Of a stretch of DNA of 64,000 nucleotides, positions 37,369-46,764 are shown piece by piece. Within the stretch, counting starts at the first letter, position 1, and each line of letters opens with the position of its first letter. The notes below the pieces were generated by a model, which saw only the letters and a program-made list of their open reading frames with translations, was not told the DNA's origin and did no database searches. Position numbers and translations under genes: made by a program. Location of the stretch: the NCBI GenBank assembly GCA_963756975.1, contig CAVWPS010000002.1, positions 682,001 to 746,000 on the forward strand, read 5' to 3'. This DNA is from CAVRQM01 sp963756975 (GTDB lineage: Bacteria; Pseudomonadota; Alphaproteobacteria; Acetobacterales; Acetobacteraceae).

Positions 37369-37968
37369 TTACCCGCGCCGAAACAGCGCCCAAACCGACA
37401 GCAACAACGCCCCGGCCGCCGGCACGGCCAGCGCCGCGTCCGGCAGGTATTTCAGCGCCGCCGTTCCCAGCAGCGCCCCGGTCACGAGCCCCATCCACAT
37501 GGTGAGCAACGCGCCGGCGTCGCCGAAACCCTGGCCGCGCAAACCGGCCGCGAGCGCCGCCCCGAGATGGACCAGCGTGCCGGTCACATACGTCGCGCCG
37601 AGTTCGGCGGTGCCGACCCGGCGCGCGGCGGCGTTCTGGGCACCCATCGCCAGCACCATCGGGCCGGCGACGGTCATCGGCCCGACCTTGCCCCGCGCCG
37701 CCGCGGCCGCGACGCCGAGCAGGAGCGCGACCAGCATCAGCACCAGGCTGCGTCCACTTCGTCCGGCGACCGGCCTGATGAACTCGCCCACCACCACGCC
37801 CACGACGAACAGCCCGACCACCAGGGCCGCCACCGCCGCGTGGTCACCGTCGAGCCGCGCGAGTGCGACGCCGATATTGGTCGTGTTGCCGCTCATGAAC
37901 GAGACGAACACACCGCCGAGCCGCGCCAGCCCGACCGCGTCGACCCATCCGGCGAGCCCGGCCAGCAA
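37369..37968 (-). CDS. DUF1275 (YoaK-like) membrane protein
   Basis: An integral membrane protein with about six helices; GWVDAVGLARLGGVFVSFMSGNTTNIGVAL is split by the usual DUF1275 pattern, and AMGAQNAAARRVGTAELGATYVTGTLV is its second conserved block. The only standard start in this frame is TTG 37968, which trims the family N-terminus. Upstream in-frame sequence (TTADIWWALLLAG) looks like real protein but has no ATG, GTG or TTG back to the glycosyltransferase stop. The true start may be non-standard or obscured by a sequence error. Confidence 0.75.
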   Translation of the reverse strand: MLAGLAGWVDAVGLARLGGVFVSFMSGNTTNIGVALARLDGDHAAVAALVVGLFVVGVVVGEFIRPVAGRSGRSLVLMLVALLLGVAAAAARGKVGPMTVAGPMVLAMGAQNAAARRVGTAELGATYVTGTLVHLGAALAAGLRGQGFGDAGALLTMWMGLVTGALLGTAALKYLPDAALAVPAAGALLLSVWALFRRG

Positions 37969-38057
37969 CAGCGCCCACCAGATGTCGGCTGTCGTCGTGG
38001 AGGGCGGGGGCGGCGGAACCCGGGCCTTCGCCCCCGGCGCCCGCTTCGTCGCGGCGG

Positions 38058-39494
38058 CTATTCGGCGGCCTGCGCCACGAACGCCGGCGACACCAGCGGT
38101 TGGGGAACCTCATGCGCGGCCACCGGTTGCATGAACAGTTTTAGATGCTGCGCCACGATTCCCGGGACCGGCGGCACACCGGGACTGGCCGCGTTCAGCC
38201 TGGCCCACAGCCCTTCCTCGGTCATCGCGCGCTCCATCGCGTCGGCCAGCGCGTCCGGATCGGCGGGGGCGACCAGCAGGCCGTCGACATCGTGGCGCAC
38301 CCGCTCACCCAATCCGCCGATGCGGCTCGCGATCGGCGGGCGGCCGAACATCCACGCCTCGGACAGAACCAGCCCGAAGATCTCCCACCACGTCGACGGC
38401 ACCAGCACCCAGTCGATCCGGTCCATCCGGCGCGGCAGGTCGGTCATCGCGTAGCCGCCGTTGAACCGGACGCGAACGTTCGGCATCTCGGCTTCGGCAT
38501 TGGCGATGAAGTCGTCGAACTTGGCGCGGAACGCCTCGCTCGCGTACTTGATGTTGGTGCCGTTGATCTCGAGCGAGATTTCGCCGTCGTAGCGTTTCGC
38601 CAGCGTCCGCACCGCCTCGAACACCACGCCCAATCCCTTGACGTCGACCAGCTGGCCGAAGAAGCCGAACCGGTTGCGCACGCGCGTCGGCGGCAGCTTC
38701 GTCTCCGGGTGCGGCGGGATGGCGTCGCTACCCGGGCGGCGGCGCGCCGCCCTCACCGTCGGCGTCGGGGCAACCGGCGCGGGCACGTCGATCAGCGCGC
38801 CGAGGCCGAGCTTCGCGTAGTCCTGCTGGGCATTGGTGATGACGTGCAGCTTCGCGGGATCCAGGCCCCAGACGATGTAGCGGTCCTTCACGAACCGTGT
38901 CGGGCAGATGAAGCCGTCGAACACGGCGAACGCCTGCTTGATCCAGTCCTCGCGCAGCTTGAAGGATTCCGGCGGCACGTCGGGGAAGCACTGGTGGCAA
39001 CGGATGTGCGAACTATGCGTGCACAGCGTCCCGTCCGAGCGGCGGACCATGTGGCCGTCCGCCTTACAGATCGCCAGGAACTCGTGCAGCGTCAGGAACA
39101 GGCGCGCGTTCGGCAAGGCGCGCCGCGCGATCAGGAACAGCTCCAGGCCGAACGTCAGGAAGTGATGGAAGTGGATCACGTCCGGGTTCTGTTCGAGGAT
39201 GAACGTCTCGAACCATTTCAGCGCCCTGATGTTCTGGTTGCGGAACAGCTCGTGTTCGAAGTTGTCCGACAGATACAGGAACTCGCCCGGCCGGCCGTCC
39301 ATGCCGGTGATGACCGCGCCGGGCTTGAACAGGGCGCGGTCGATGTTCGGCTCGACCGACGATAGCAGGGTCACCGTGTGCGGCCCGCCCTCGCCGGCGA
39401 AGTCGCGCAGGCCGCAATACAGCTCGTACGCAGCCTGCTGCGCGCCGCCGCGCACCAGCTCCGGATGGAACAGGCTGATCTCGAGAATTTTCAT
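38058..39494 (-). CDS. GT4-like glycosyltransferase
   Basis: A 478-residue GT-B glycosyltransferase. The acceptor half has ISLFHPELVRGGAQQAAYEL and VIHFHHFLTFGLELFLI; the donor half has RFGFFGQLVDVKGLGVVFEA and VLVPSTWWEIFGLVLSEAW, the conserved Glu motif. A CHQC pair (HIRCHQCFPDV) lies in the middle. The start ATG 39494 overlaps the upstream GT2-like gene by four bases, so the two act as a pair, probably on a surface polysaccharide. The acceptor and sugar are unknown. Confidence 0.82.
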   Translation of the reverse strand: MKILEISLFHPELVRGGAQQAAYELYCGLRDFAGEGGPHTVTLLSSVEPNIDRALFKPGAVITGMDGRPGEFLYLSDNFEHELFRNQNIRALKWFETFILEQNPDVIHFHHFLTFGLELFLIARRALPNARLFLTLHEFLAICKADGHMVRRSDGTLCTHSSHIRCHQCFPDVPPESFKLREDWIKQAFAVFDGFICPTRFVKDRYIVWGLDPAKLHVITNAQQDYAKLGLGALIDVPAPVAPTPTVRAARRRPGSDAIPPHPETKLPPTRVRNRFGFFGQLVDVKGLGVVFEAVRTLAKRYDGEISLEINGTNIKYASEAFRAKFDDFIANAEAEMPNVRVRFNGGYAMTDLPRRMDRIDWVLVPSTWWEIFGLVLSEAWMFGRPPIASRIGGLGERVRHDVDGLLVAPADPDALADAMERAMTEEGLWARLNAASPGVPPVPGIVAQHLKLFMQPVAAHEVPQPLVSPAFVAQAAE

Positions 39495-41011
39495 CGGCCG
39501 ATCACCGCAACCGGTCCGGAAGCTGCCCGCACATCCAGCTCGCGCGCCCACTTCTTGCTGAACAGCCACCGATTGTAGTGGCCCGACCCGGAGTGCTCCG
39601 GGCGCTTCACGCTGCCCATGCCCTCATAGTGCCAGAATGCCAGTTTCGGCTCGTAACGGGTGATGCCGCCCTCCTGCTCGTTGCGCAGGCACAGATCCGC
39701 GTCTTCGTAATGCCCGTAGACGAAATCCTCGCGGAACCCGTCCAGGCGCTCGTAGGTGCCGCGCGTCATCAGCATCAGCGCGCCGCTGACCGCGTCGACG
39801 CGAACCGGCGCGATGTTGCGGCGGTCCGGAAAGCCCTTGCGCCAGTGTTCGACCGTCCAGACGCTGATATCGGCCATGCCGGACAGCTTGGCGTCGCGTT
39901 CGAAATACATGCCTTCGTGCATCACCGTGCCGTCGGCGTAGTACAGGCGGCCGCCGGCGATGTCGCGGCCGAGCGCCTCGTCGTCCATCGCGACCAGCGC
40001 GCGCACCGCGTCGCCATCGACCGGGAACACGTCGGGGTTGATGATGCAAATGCGCCCGCCCCGCGCGTGGCGGACGGCGACGTTGTTCGCGTGGCTGAAG
40101 CCGGTGTTGTCGTTCATCGTGATGACCGACACGGACGTGCCGAACAGCCACGCCGCGATCTCCGCGTCGCGGTTCAGCTGCTCCTCGTATTCCGGGCTGT
40201 TGGAGGCGAAGATGAACTCCATCGCGCCCACGTCGCCATGCTGCGCGAAGCGCGCGACGAGCTGGAACAGGAAATGCGGGAAGCCGAACAGCACGCAGAT
40301 GAACGAGATCGCGGGGGCGGCCGCGCGGGTGCCGTAGTCGCACCGGCTCCGGACCTCGCGGGCCGCGCGAACAATCGAGTAGGTGTCGGTCAGCACCTGT
40401 CCGGCGCCGCGCCCGAGGTCGGCGAACGACCGGGCGGCGACGCTGCCGATGATCGAACGGGTGCCGAACGCGGCAAGGAACGTGTCGAACAGCGACTTGG
40501 TCGCGGTCCGCGTGACGACGCCCGGCACCATGGTGACCTGGTTGCCGGATGCGAGGCGCATCCGCACGCGCGGGTTGGCCGGCAGGAACGGCCCGTCGAG
40601 CGAGCAGATGGCCCAGAAGCCGAACTCGTGCGGCGTGTTCGAGCCGAAATGGGTGTCGACATCGGTGCGGCGGCGACGGCCGAACCGCAGCGGCATCGCG
40701 GCCTCCCCGACCATGAGCGTCAGCGAATCGAGGCGGTCGTAACGATCGTCCACCCAGCCATCGATGAACACGAAGCCCTGCGCGATCTGCGCCGCCTCGC
40801 AGGCGTGGGCGACCGGCGGTGCCGGCTCCTCCCCCACGTCGAGGACGTCGTCGCCGCCGCCCATGGACGCCGGGACGTCGGGCCAGATGCGGCCCTCGGC
40901 CCTGCCGTACAGCAGGAAATGCTCAAGGGCCGAGGCCACGCCGCCCTGTTCGATCGCACCCTTAACGTCCGGGTACTGCTTCAGATACAGGTCGCTCGGG
41001 TCGAGTTTCAT
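39491..41011 (-). CDS. GT2-like glycosyltransferase with N-terminal YPDV-type repeat
   Basis: A 506-residue protein. Residues ~9-42 are a short repeat (YLKQYPDVKGAIEQGG, then LEHFLLYGRAEGR) that also occurs twice in the neighbouring small protein. Residues ~235-490 form a GT2 domain: ISFICVLFGFPHFLFQL, IITMNDNTGFSHANNVAVRH in variant form (VITMNDNTGFS), ICIINPDVFPVDGD as the DxD-like site, and a C-terminal YGHYEDADLCLRNEQ. The middle (~75-180) looks like a beta-rich module. Forms a pair with the downstream GT4-like gene. Confidence 0.8.
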   Translation of the reverse strand: MKLDPSDLYLKQYPDVKGAIEQGGVASALEHFLLYGRAEGRIWPDVPASMGGGDDVLDVGEEPAPPVAHACEAAQIAQGFVFIDGWVDDRYDRLDSLTLMVGEAAMPLRFGRRRRTDVDTHFGSNTPHEFGFWAICSLDGPFLPANPRVRMRLASGNQVTMVPGVVTRTATKSLFDTFLAAFGTRSIIGSVAARSFADLGRGAGQVLTDTYSIVRAAREVRSRCDYGTRAAAPAISFICVLFGFPHFLFQLVARFAQHGDVGAMEFIFASNSPEYEEQLNRDAEIAAWLFGTSVSVITMNDNTGFSHANNVAVRHARGGRICIINPDVFPVDGDAVRALVAMDDEALGRDIAGGRLYYADGTVMHEGMYFERDAKLSGMADISVWTVEHWRKGFPDRRNIAPVRVDAVSGALMLMTRGTYERLDGFREDFVYGHYEDADLCLRNEQEGGITRYEPKLAFWHYEGMGSVKRPEHSGSGHYNRWLFSKKWARELDVRAASGPVAVIGR

Positions 41012-41076
41012 CTCAGGAACCTAACCCAGGCTCCGTGCCGTGATAAGCGGCCCGCGAGCGCGAGACGTCTAAGCGG

Positions 41077-41523
41077 TCAGAGCGCGAACAGCGTGAACGC
41101 CGGATGCGGCAGCCGGCCCTCGCGGAACCCGAAATTCTCGAAATGCCACTGGGCCGACTTAATTCTGCCTTCTTTGATGGCTAACCCGATATCCTGGTAT
41201 TCCGACGCGTAGAACGCGGAATCCACCTCGATCATTCGCGGCAGGCGATGCTCGAAGTAGCCGAAATGGGCGTAGTGCCAACGGCCCGACTTGATGACCT
41301 TCTCGTCGATGCTTTTCTTGATGTCGGGATACTGCGTCACGTACCATTTCTCGTCGAAGCCGTCCGCGCCGACCGCCACGTCGATGAGGGCCGAGAAGAA
41401 ATCTTTGCTGATGTCGAAACGACCGGAGCTGAGAACGGGAACGACGTTCTTGTCACGCGTTAGTTCCGCGTACGACCCGAACTTGGCCCTGTTCATTCCG
41501 GTACCCCGCGTGCGATTGCTCAT
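41077..41523 (-). CDS. Small protein with two YPDI-type repeats
   Basis: A 148-residue protein with two copies of an approximately 36-residue repeat: 60-95 (YVTQYPDIKKSID then WHYAHFGYFEHRLP) and 104-139 (FYASEYQDIGLAIKEG then WHFENFGFREGRLP). The pattern is aromatic-x3-Y-x-D-I/V, then H-F/Y-x2-F/Y-G-x2-E-x-R. The adjacent GT2-like enzyme starts with a third copy. There is no signal peptide or membrane helix. It may be a scaffold or targeting module for the glycosyltransferases. Codon use is less GC-biased than its neighbours. Confidence 0.65.
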   Translation of the reverse strand: MSNRTRGTGMNRAKFGSYAELTRDKNVVPVLSSGRFDISKDFFSALIDVAVGADGFDEKWYVTQYPDIKKSIDEKVIKSGRWHYAHFGYFEHRLPRMIEVDSAFYASEYQDIGLAIKEGRIKSAQWHFENFGFREGRLPHPAFTLFAL

Positions 41524-41631
41524 GCGTTGCGCTTAATGGAGTGGTGGGAGATACGCTAGCCTAAAACGTTGCCTTCACAAGTTCGTAATATTTTTCACGG
41601 CTTGAGAAAGCGTTCGGCGGTCTAGGCGAGA

Positions 41632-42763
41632 CTAGGATGCGGACGCGCTGGCTTCGCTCCGCGTCGCACCCACACGGGCCGCGAGCGCGGCGGCCATAAA
41701 ATCATCCAAACCCCCATCGAGAACCGCGGCGGGGTTGCCGCGCTCGAACCCGGTGCGGAGATCCTTCACCATCTGATAGGGGGCGAGGACATAACTGCGG
41801 ATCTGGTGACCCCAGCCGATATCCGTCTTCGCCGCCTCGGTCGCGTTGCTCGCTGCCTCCCTTCGTTGCAGTTCCGCCTCGTACATCCGCGCTTTCAGCA
41901 TTCCCATCGCGGTTGCCCGGTTGCGGTGCTGGCTGCGATCGGTCTGGCATGCAACGACGATGCCACTCGGGATATGCGTGATGCGGATGGCGCTCTCCGT
42001 CTTGTTGACGTGCTGGCCGCCGGCCCCGGACGCGCGGTACGTGTCGACGCGCAGATCGGACGGGTCGATCTCGATTTCGATGCTGTCGTCGACCACCGGA
42101 TAGACCCACACCGACGCGAAGCTGGTCTGCCGCCGCGCCGCCGCGTCGAACGGGCTGATGCGAACCAGGCGGTGCACGCCCGCCTCGGTCTTCATCCAGC
42201 CGTAGGCCGACGCGCCGGCCATCTGCAGCGTGACGCTTTTAATGCCGGCCTGCTCGCCCTCGCTCTCCTCGAGCAGCGTCACCTTGTAGCCGTGCGCCTC
42301 GGCCCAGCGGGTGTACATGCGCATCAGCATCTCGGCCCAATCCTGCGCCTCGGTGCCGCCGGCGCCCGCATTGATCTCGACATAGCAGTCGTTGCCGTCC
42401 GCTTCGCCCGACAGCAGGCTCTCGATCTCGCGGCGCTTCGCCTCGGCGGCCAGCCGCTGCAGGGTGGTGATCCCCTCCTCGACCATGCCCGCATCGCCGT
42501 CGGCCTCGGCCATCCCGATCAGCTCGACCGTGTCCGACACCTCGCGCTCGATCGCGGCCACCGCCTCGATCGCGGTCGCCAGCTTGGTGCGCTCGCGCAT
42601 CAGCGCCTGCGCGGCGCCGCTATCGGCCCAGAGCGCCGGGTCCTCGGCGCGGTTGTTCAGCTCGTCGAGACGCGCGACCGCGACATCCCAGTCAAAGATG
42701 CCTCCGCAGCAGGGCGACGGACTGGGCGATCTGGTCGTTCAACGCGGCTGATTCTGTCGACAT
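41632..42763 (-). CDS. prfB: Peptide chain release factor 2, programmed +1 frameshift
   Basis: Translation starts at ATG 42763 (MSTESAALNDQIAQ) and meets an in-frame UGA at 42694-42692 after 23 codons. Skipping one base at CUU-U gives LDWDVAVARLDELNN and the rest of RF2 to 41632. The mature part contains the stop-codon recognition tripeptide SPF (RISPFDAAARR) and GGQ in SGAGGQHVNKTESAIR. RF2 terminates at UGA and UAA, so low RF2 promotes the frameshift: classic autoregulation. Lacking the N-terminal part, a naive gene call would begin at 42600. Confidence 0.95.
42691..42706 (-). promoter_or_regulatory. prfB programmed frameshift signal
   Basis: Reading the minus strand, GGAGG is followed three bases later by CTT TGA C, the same arrangement as the E. 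coli site (Shine-Dalgarno-like element three bases before the slippery CUU, then UGA C). The anti-SD interaction at this spacing pushes the ribosome +1. Slip codon CTT at 42697-42695; UGA at 42694-42692. Confidence 0.93.
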
Positions 42764-42781
42764 GGCCGGAATATAGGCCGC

Positions 42782-45397
42782 TCAGTACAGCCCGCCCAGA
42801 CCCGCATCCATCCCGGCCGCCGCCGCCGGTTTCGCCGCCGGAGCCGTTCCCGCGTCGGCACTCGCCGCCCCCTCGTCGCCGGTCGAGGCGCCCGGCACCT
42901 GACCCGGCTTGAACGCGTCGGTGATCTGGCCGCTGTCGCCGTCGTACGTCGCGACCGTGACACCGGGCGGCGGGATGAACTTCAGCGCCGGCCGGCCGCG
43001 CAGCGCCTCGGCCATGAAATCGTGCCAGATCGGTGCCGCGATCGCGCCACCCGTCTCGTCCTTGCCGAGGCTGCTGGGGTCGTCGAACCCGATCCAGACG
43101 GCGGTCACCAGATCGGGCGTGAAGCCGACGAACCACGCGTCGGCGAAATCCTGCGTGGTGCCGGTCTTGCCCGCGACCTGCCGGTCGAGCCCCTTGCCGG
43201 CCGCGAAGCCGGTCCCGTGCTGCACGACGCCTTCCATCATCATCACGACCTGGAACACGCTGGCCGGATCGGCGATCTCGCGCCTGCGGTCGACCAGGCT
43301 CGGCGGATGGCTCGGGTCGTCGCAGCCCTGGCACTGCACGCCCGGGGCCGACCAGATCAGCCGCCCGTCGCGATCCTGCACCGTGTCGATCAGCGTCGGC
43401 ACCACCTCGCGCCCGCCGGACGCGAACCCGGAATAGACGCCGGCCTGCCGCAGCACCGTCGTCTCCACCGACCCGAGGGCGGCCGGCAGTACCAGCGGCA
43501 TCTGGTCGACCTCGTGGAAGGCGATCGCGTTGGTCGCGACCGCGTCCATGCCGACCTTCTGGGCGACCCGGATGGTGACGAGGTTGAGCGACTTCTCGAG
43601 GGCGGTGTGCAGCGGCACCGCGCCGTTGAAATCGAGTTCGTAGTTGGACGGCCGCCATTGCGGCTGGCCCGGAACGTCGAGCACGAACGGCGCGTCGAGG
43701 AAGCGTTGCGACGGGCTGATGCCCTGCTCCATCGCGGTCAGGTAGACGAGCGGCTTGAAGCTCGATCCCGGCTGACGCTGCGCCTGAGTCGCGCGATTGA
43801 ACTGGCTCTGCTCGAACGACCAGCCGCCCGACATCGCCAGCACGCGCCCGGTCGCCGGGTCCATGGTGACCAGCGCGCCCTGCACCTGCGGGATCTGGCG
43901 CAACTGCACCCGCGCGGTCGGGATTTTCACCGGCTTGCCCGGCTTGTCGGCGGCCAGGGTCACGGGTGCCGCGACCTGCACCATCACGACGTCACCAGCC
44001 GTCAGCACGTCTTCGACCCGGCGGGGCGATGGGCCGTAGCCGGAGCCGCGCACCGGCCGCGCCCACTGCATGTCGGCCAGCGTCATCGGCATGATCCGCG
44101 GAATGCCGGAATCACGGTCGAACAGACCCATCCGGGCCTCGCCGCCCGCGACCTCGGTCACGATCGCCAGCTGCCACTCCGGCGGCAGCCCCGGCGGTGC
44201 CTTGACCCCGCGCAGCACGTCCGCCCAGCCGGTCTTCAGCGCCGGACCGCCGGGCGTCTTGGCCACGGGGCCGCGCCAGCCGCTGTTATGCTGGTCGTAG
44301 CGCACCAGACCGTCGCGCAATGTCTTGTCGGCCAGCGCCTGCAACGCCGGGTCGAGGCTGGTGCGAACCACCAGCCCGCCCTGCGTCGTCTGGTCGGCCC
44401 CGTAGCGGTCGATCAGCGTCCGCCGCACTTCCTCGCTGAAATAGTCCGCACCGGTGACCATGTCGGGCCGCTTCGCCGCGACCTGCTCGATCGGCGTGGC
44501 TTTCGCGGCCGATGCCTGCTCGGCGGTGATGCTGCCGGTATCGACCATGCGGTCCAGCACCCAATCGCGTCGGTTGCGCGCCGCCTCGGGGTATTTCACC
44601 GGATTGTAGTTGTTGGGCGCCTTCGGCAACGCGGCCAGGAACGCCGCCTGCGCCGGGGTGAGCTGATCGAGCGACGCGTTGAAATACGTCTGCGCCGCGG
44701 CCGCCACGCCGTAGGCACCTTCGCCCAGATAGATCTCGTTCAGATACAGTTCGAGGATGCGGTCCTTGGACAGGTTGCGCTCGATCCGCAGCGCCAGCAG
44801 CGCCTCGCGCACCTTGCGGGCCAGCGTCAGCTGGTTGCCCGTCAGCATGTTTTTCGCGACCTGCTGCGTGATCGTCGACGCGCCCACCGGCCGCTTGCCG
44901 CTGCCGTGTTGCAGAATGTCGGTCACCGCGGCGCGTGCCATCGCCAGCGGATCGACCCCCGCATGGGTCATGAAATTCTGGTCTTCGGCGGAGATGAAGG
45001 CGCGCTTGACCAGTTCGGGGATGGCGCTCGACGGCACGAAGATGCGGCGCTCGGTCGCGAGTTCGGCGAGCAGGCGGCTGTCGCCCGCGTAGACCCGGCT
45101 CATCACCCGCGGCTGGTAGTTCCGCACGCCCTCGATCGACGGCAGGTCGGCGCTGTATTTCTGATACAGCACGAAGCCGGCGACGCCCGCGACGCCGACG
45201 CCCGCCAGCGCGACGATCAGGAACAGCCCGAAGATCCGGCCCAGCGCCGTGCCGCGCCGCCGCTTGCGACGCTTGGTCCGCTCCGGCCGCTCCGTCGGGG
45301 GCGGGCGTGTTCCGGGGCGCGGTGGCTCGCCACTGGTCGGAAGACGCGGACCGGCCGTCAACGGCGAGGCGGGAGGCTGTGTCGGCGTCATGCCCAC
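42782..45397 (-). CDS. mrcA: Penicillin-binding protein 1A
   Basis: A bifunctional class A PBP of about 870 residues. A Pro/Arg-rich cytoplasmic tail precedes one membrane helix (GLFLIVALAGVGVAGVAGFV). The glycosyltransferase domain has SAEDQNFMTHAGVDP (catalytic Glu), GASTITQQVAKNML and ELYLNEIYLGEGAYGV. The transpeptidase has RQPGSSFKPLVYL (SxxK), SLN in KSLNLVTI and KTGTTQDFADAWFVG. An OB-like insert lies between them. The start is GTG 45397 or ATG 45391; GGAG sits six bases before the GTG. Located 18 bases upstream of prfB and 31 bases from the amidase gene on the same strand. Confidence 0.95.
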   Translation of the reverse strand: MGMTPTQPPASPLTAGPRLPTSGEPPRPGTRPPPTERPERTKRRKRRRGTALGRIFGLFLIVALAGVGVAGVAGFVLYQKYSADLPSIEGVRNYQPRVMSRVYAGDSRLLAELATERRIFVPSSAIPELVKRAFISAEDQNFMTHAGVDPLAMARAAVTDILQHGSGKRPVGASTITQQVAKNMLTGNQLTLARKVREALLALRIERNLSKDRILELYLNEIYLGEGAYGVAAAAQTYFNASLDQLTPAQAAFLAALPKAPNNYNPVKYPEAARNRRDWVLDRMVDTGSITAEQASAAKATPIEQVAAKRPDMVTGADYFSEEVRRTLIDRYGADQTTQGGLVVRTSLDPALQALADKTLRDGLVRYDQHNSGWRGPVAKTPGGPALKTGWADVLRGVKAPPGLPPEWQLAIVTEVAGGEARMGLFDRDSGIPRIMPMTLADMQWARPVRGSGYGPSPRRVEDVLTAGDVVMVQVAAPVTLAADKPGKPVKIPTARVQLRQIPQVQGALVTMDPATGRVLAMSGGWSFEQSQFNRATQAQRQPGSSFKPLVYLTAMEQGISPSQRFLDAPFVLDVPGQPQWRPSNYELDFNGAVPLHTALEKSLNLVTIRVAQKVGMDAVATNAIAFHEVDQMPLVLPAALGSVETTVLRQAGVYSGFASGGREVVPTLIDTVQDRDGRLIWSAPGVQCQGCDDPSHPPSLVDRRREIADPASVFQVVMMMEGVVQHGTGFAAGKGLDRQVAGKTGTTQDFADAWFVGFTPDLVTAVWIGFDDPSSLGKDETGGAIAAPIWHDFMAEALRGRPALKFIPPPGVTVATYDGDSGQITDAFKPGQVPGASTGDEGAASADAGTAPAAKPAAAAGMDAGLGGLY

Positions 45398-45428
45398 CTC
45401 ATACTCCGCGTGGCCGAGGGACCGCTAC

Positions 45429-46256
45429 TCAACCCGTCGTGGCGACCCGGGGATCGGCCGCGAAGAAGCCGTCGACCGCCCGGTGCAATGCCGCGGCGAC
45501 GGCGGCGCGGTGGCCCGGCTGGAGCAGTTGCGCCTCGTCCTGCGGGTTGGACATGAATCCCATCTCGACCAGGACGCTCGGGATGTCGGCCGCCTTCAGC
45601 ACCGCGAAATCCGCGTGGCGCGCCGGATTGTTCAGCATCGGCACGCCCGGCTGCAGGCTGGCGACGACGGTGCGGGCCATGCGCGCGGACCGTTGCCGCG
45701 TCTCCTGGCGGATCAACCCGGCGAGGATCTTCGCGACCTCGGGCGAGGCTGGCGGGATGCCGCCCGGGCCGAAGCGGTCGGCGGCGTTCTCGCGCTTGGC
45801 CAATGCCGCCGATTGCGCGTCCGACGCGACGCCGAGCGTGTAGACGCTGGCGCCGCGCACGCTGCGGTCGGTCATCGCATCGGCGTGCAGCGACATGAAC
45901 AGGGCGGCCCCGCGCGCCTGCGCCCACGCGACCCGCTGTTCGAGGGGAATGAACACGTCGGTGCTGCGGGTCTGCGCGACCCGGTACCGGCCGCTGGCCA
46001 CCAGCAACTGCGCCAGCGTTGCGGCGGCCGCGAACGCGACGTGCTTCTCGTAGGCGCCGGACGCCCCGATCGCGCCGGGATCCTTGCCGCCGTGGCCGGG
46101 GTCGAGCACGACCAGCGGCAACGTCGTGGGCCGTGGCTTGGCGGTCCCGGCGGCCTGTGCCGGGCCGGTCGCATCCGCCCACAGCGCCATCGCCGCGAGG
46201 CCGCCGTAGCGCAGTGTGCCGCGCCTGGAGAGCGTCTGAGCCGGGGGCGTTCGCAT
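45429..46256 (-). CDS. N-acetylmuramoyl-L-alanine amidase (Amidase_3)
   Basis: A 275-residue periplasmic zinc amidase with a twin-arginine signal (LSRRGTLRYGGLAAMALWA). Zinc ligands lie in LDPGHGGKDPGA (His), YEKHVAF (Glu) and MSLHADA (His); the catalytic Glu is in VLVEMGFMSNPQDE. It cleaves stem peptides from glycan strands during cell separation. The AMIN targeting domain of many AmiC proteins is missing. It heads the amidase-PBP1A-prfB string and is divergent from rne. Confidence 0.92.
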   Translation of the reverse strand: MRTPPAQTLSRRGTLRYGGLAAMALWADATGPAQAAGTAKPRPTTLPLVVLDPGHGGKDPGAIGASGAYEKHVAFAAAATLAQLLVASGRYRVAQTRSTDVFIPLEQRVAWAQARGAALFMSLHADAMTDRSVRGASVYTLGVASDAQSAALAKRENAADRFGPGGIPPASPEVAKILAGLIRQETRQRSARMARTVVASLQPGVPMLNNPARHADFAVLKAADIPSVLVEMGFMSNPQDEAQLLQPGHRAAVAAALHRAVDGFFAADPRVATTG

Positions 46257-46764
46257 GATCTGTCCTGAGGTGGCGCGGGAGCGTCGGAACGTTGACGACT
46301 GTTATTAAACGGTTCCCGCCCCAGAATGGAAGGGCGCTTGCGTGTTTTCGCCCCTTGGCCCATGTTCCTCGTGTCAAGGGCTGCCGGAGTGTTGCCCGCC
46401 TGCATCGGCGATTTCAGTCGTCATGGATGCGGATGCGGGGAGCACCGGTTGCCAGTCGTCCAAAACCTCGCCGCCGTTTCGGCTGCCGGGTTCTATCCTC
46501 AAGACCGGGTGGCGCGCGCGAAAAACGTGCAGACGCCCGTAGCACGTCAGGTTTCGATGCCCTCCGCTCCGGCTTTCCCCCACCCGAACCTCGAACGGAC
46601 CGCGAAAGCGGTTCGGCGGGTGCGTCGGCACGGGTCGGCGCGGGGTTTGGGCTCGATCCCGCTCGACAAGCTGCGGTCGCCCCTCGGCGCGCCGCTCCAC
46701 CGAAACATCGGCGTCCAAGGCCGTGCGCACGCGCACCCGGTCGCCCATCGGAGTCATCCCCTGA
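46257..46764 (+). other. Long intergenic leader between the amidase gene and rne
   Basis: No protein gene is supported in these 508 bases. They include an AT-rich TTGACG..TATTAA patch (46292-46308) that may hold divergent promoters, though the -35/-10 spacing is not right for a single sigma-70 promoter. A local structure at 46582-46623 pairs CACCCGAAC with GTTCGGCGGGTG around an inner ACCGC-GAAA-GCGGT hairpin (46600-46613). A GGAG lies 11 bases before the rne ATG. A long structured leader would suit autoregulation of RNase E, as known for enterobacterial rne, but that is inference. Confidence 0.45.

Noticed and set aside
41524..41631. A promoter in the AT-rich gap between prfB and the repeat protein
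   Set aside because: TTGTGA and TAGCGT at 16-base spacing on the minus strand match too poorly to claim a sigma-70 promoter.
42692..42694. In-frame TGA near the start of prfB as another assembly error
   Set aside because: The full SD-like element, spacing and CTT TGA C context show programmed frameshifting.
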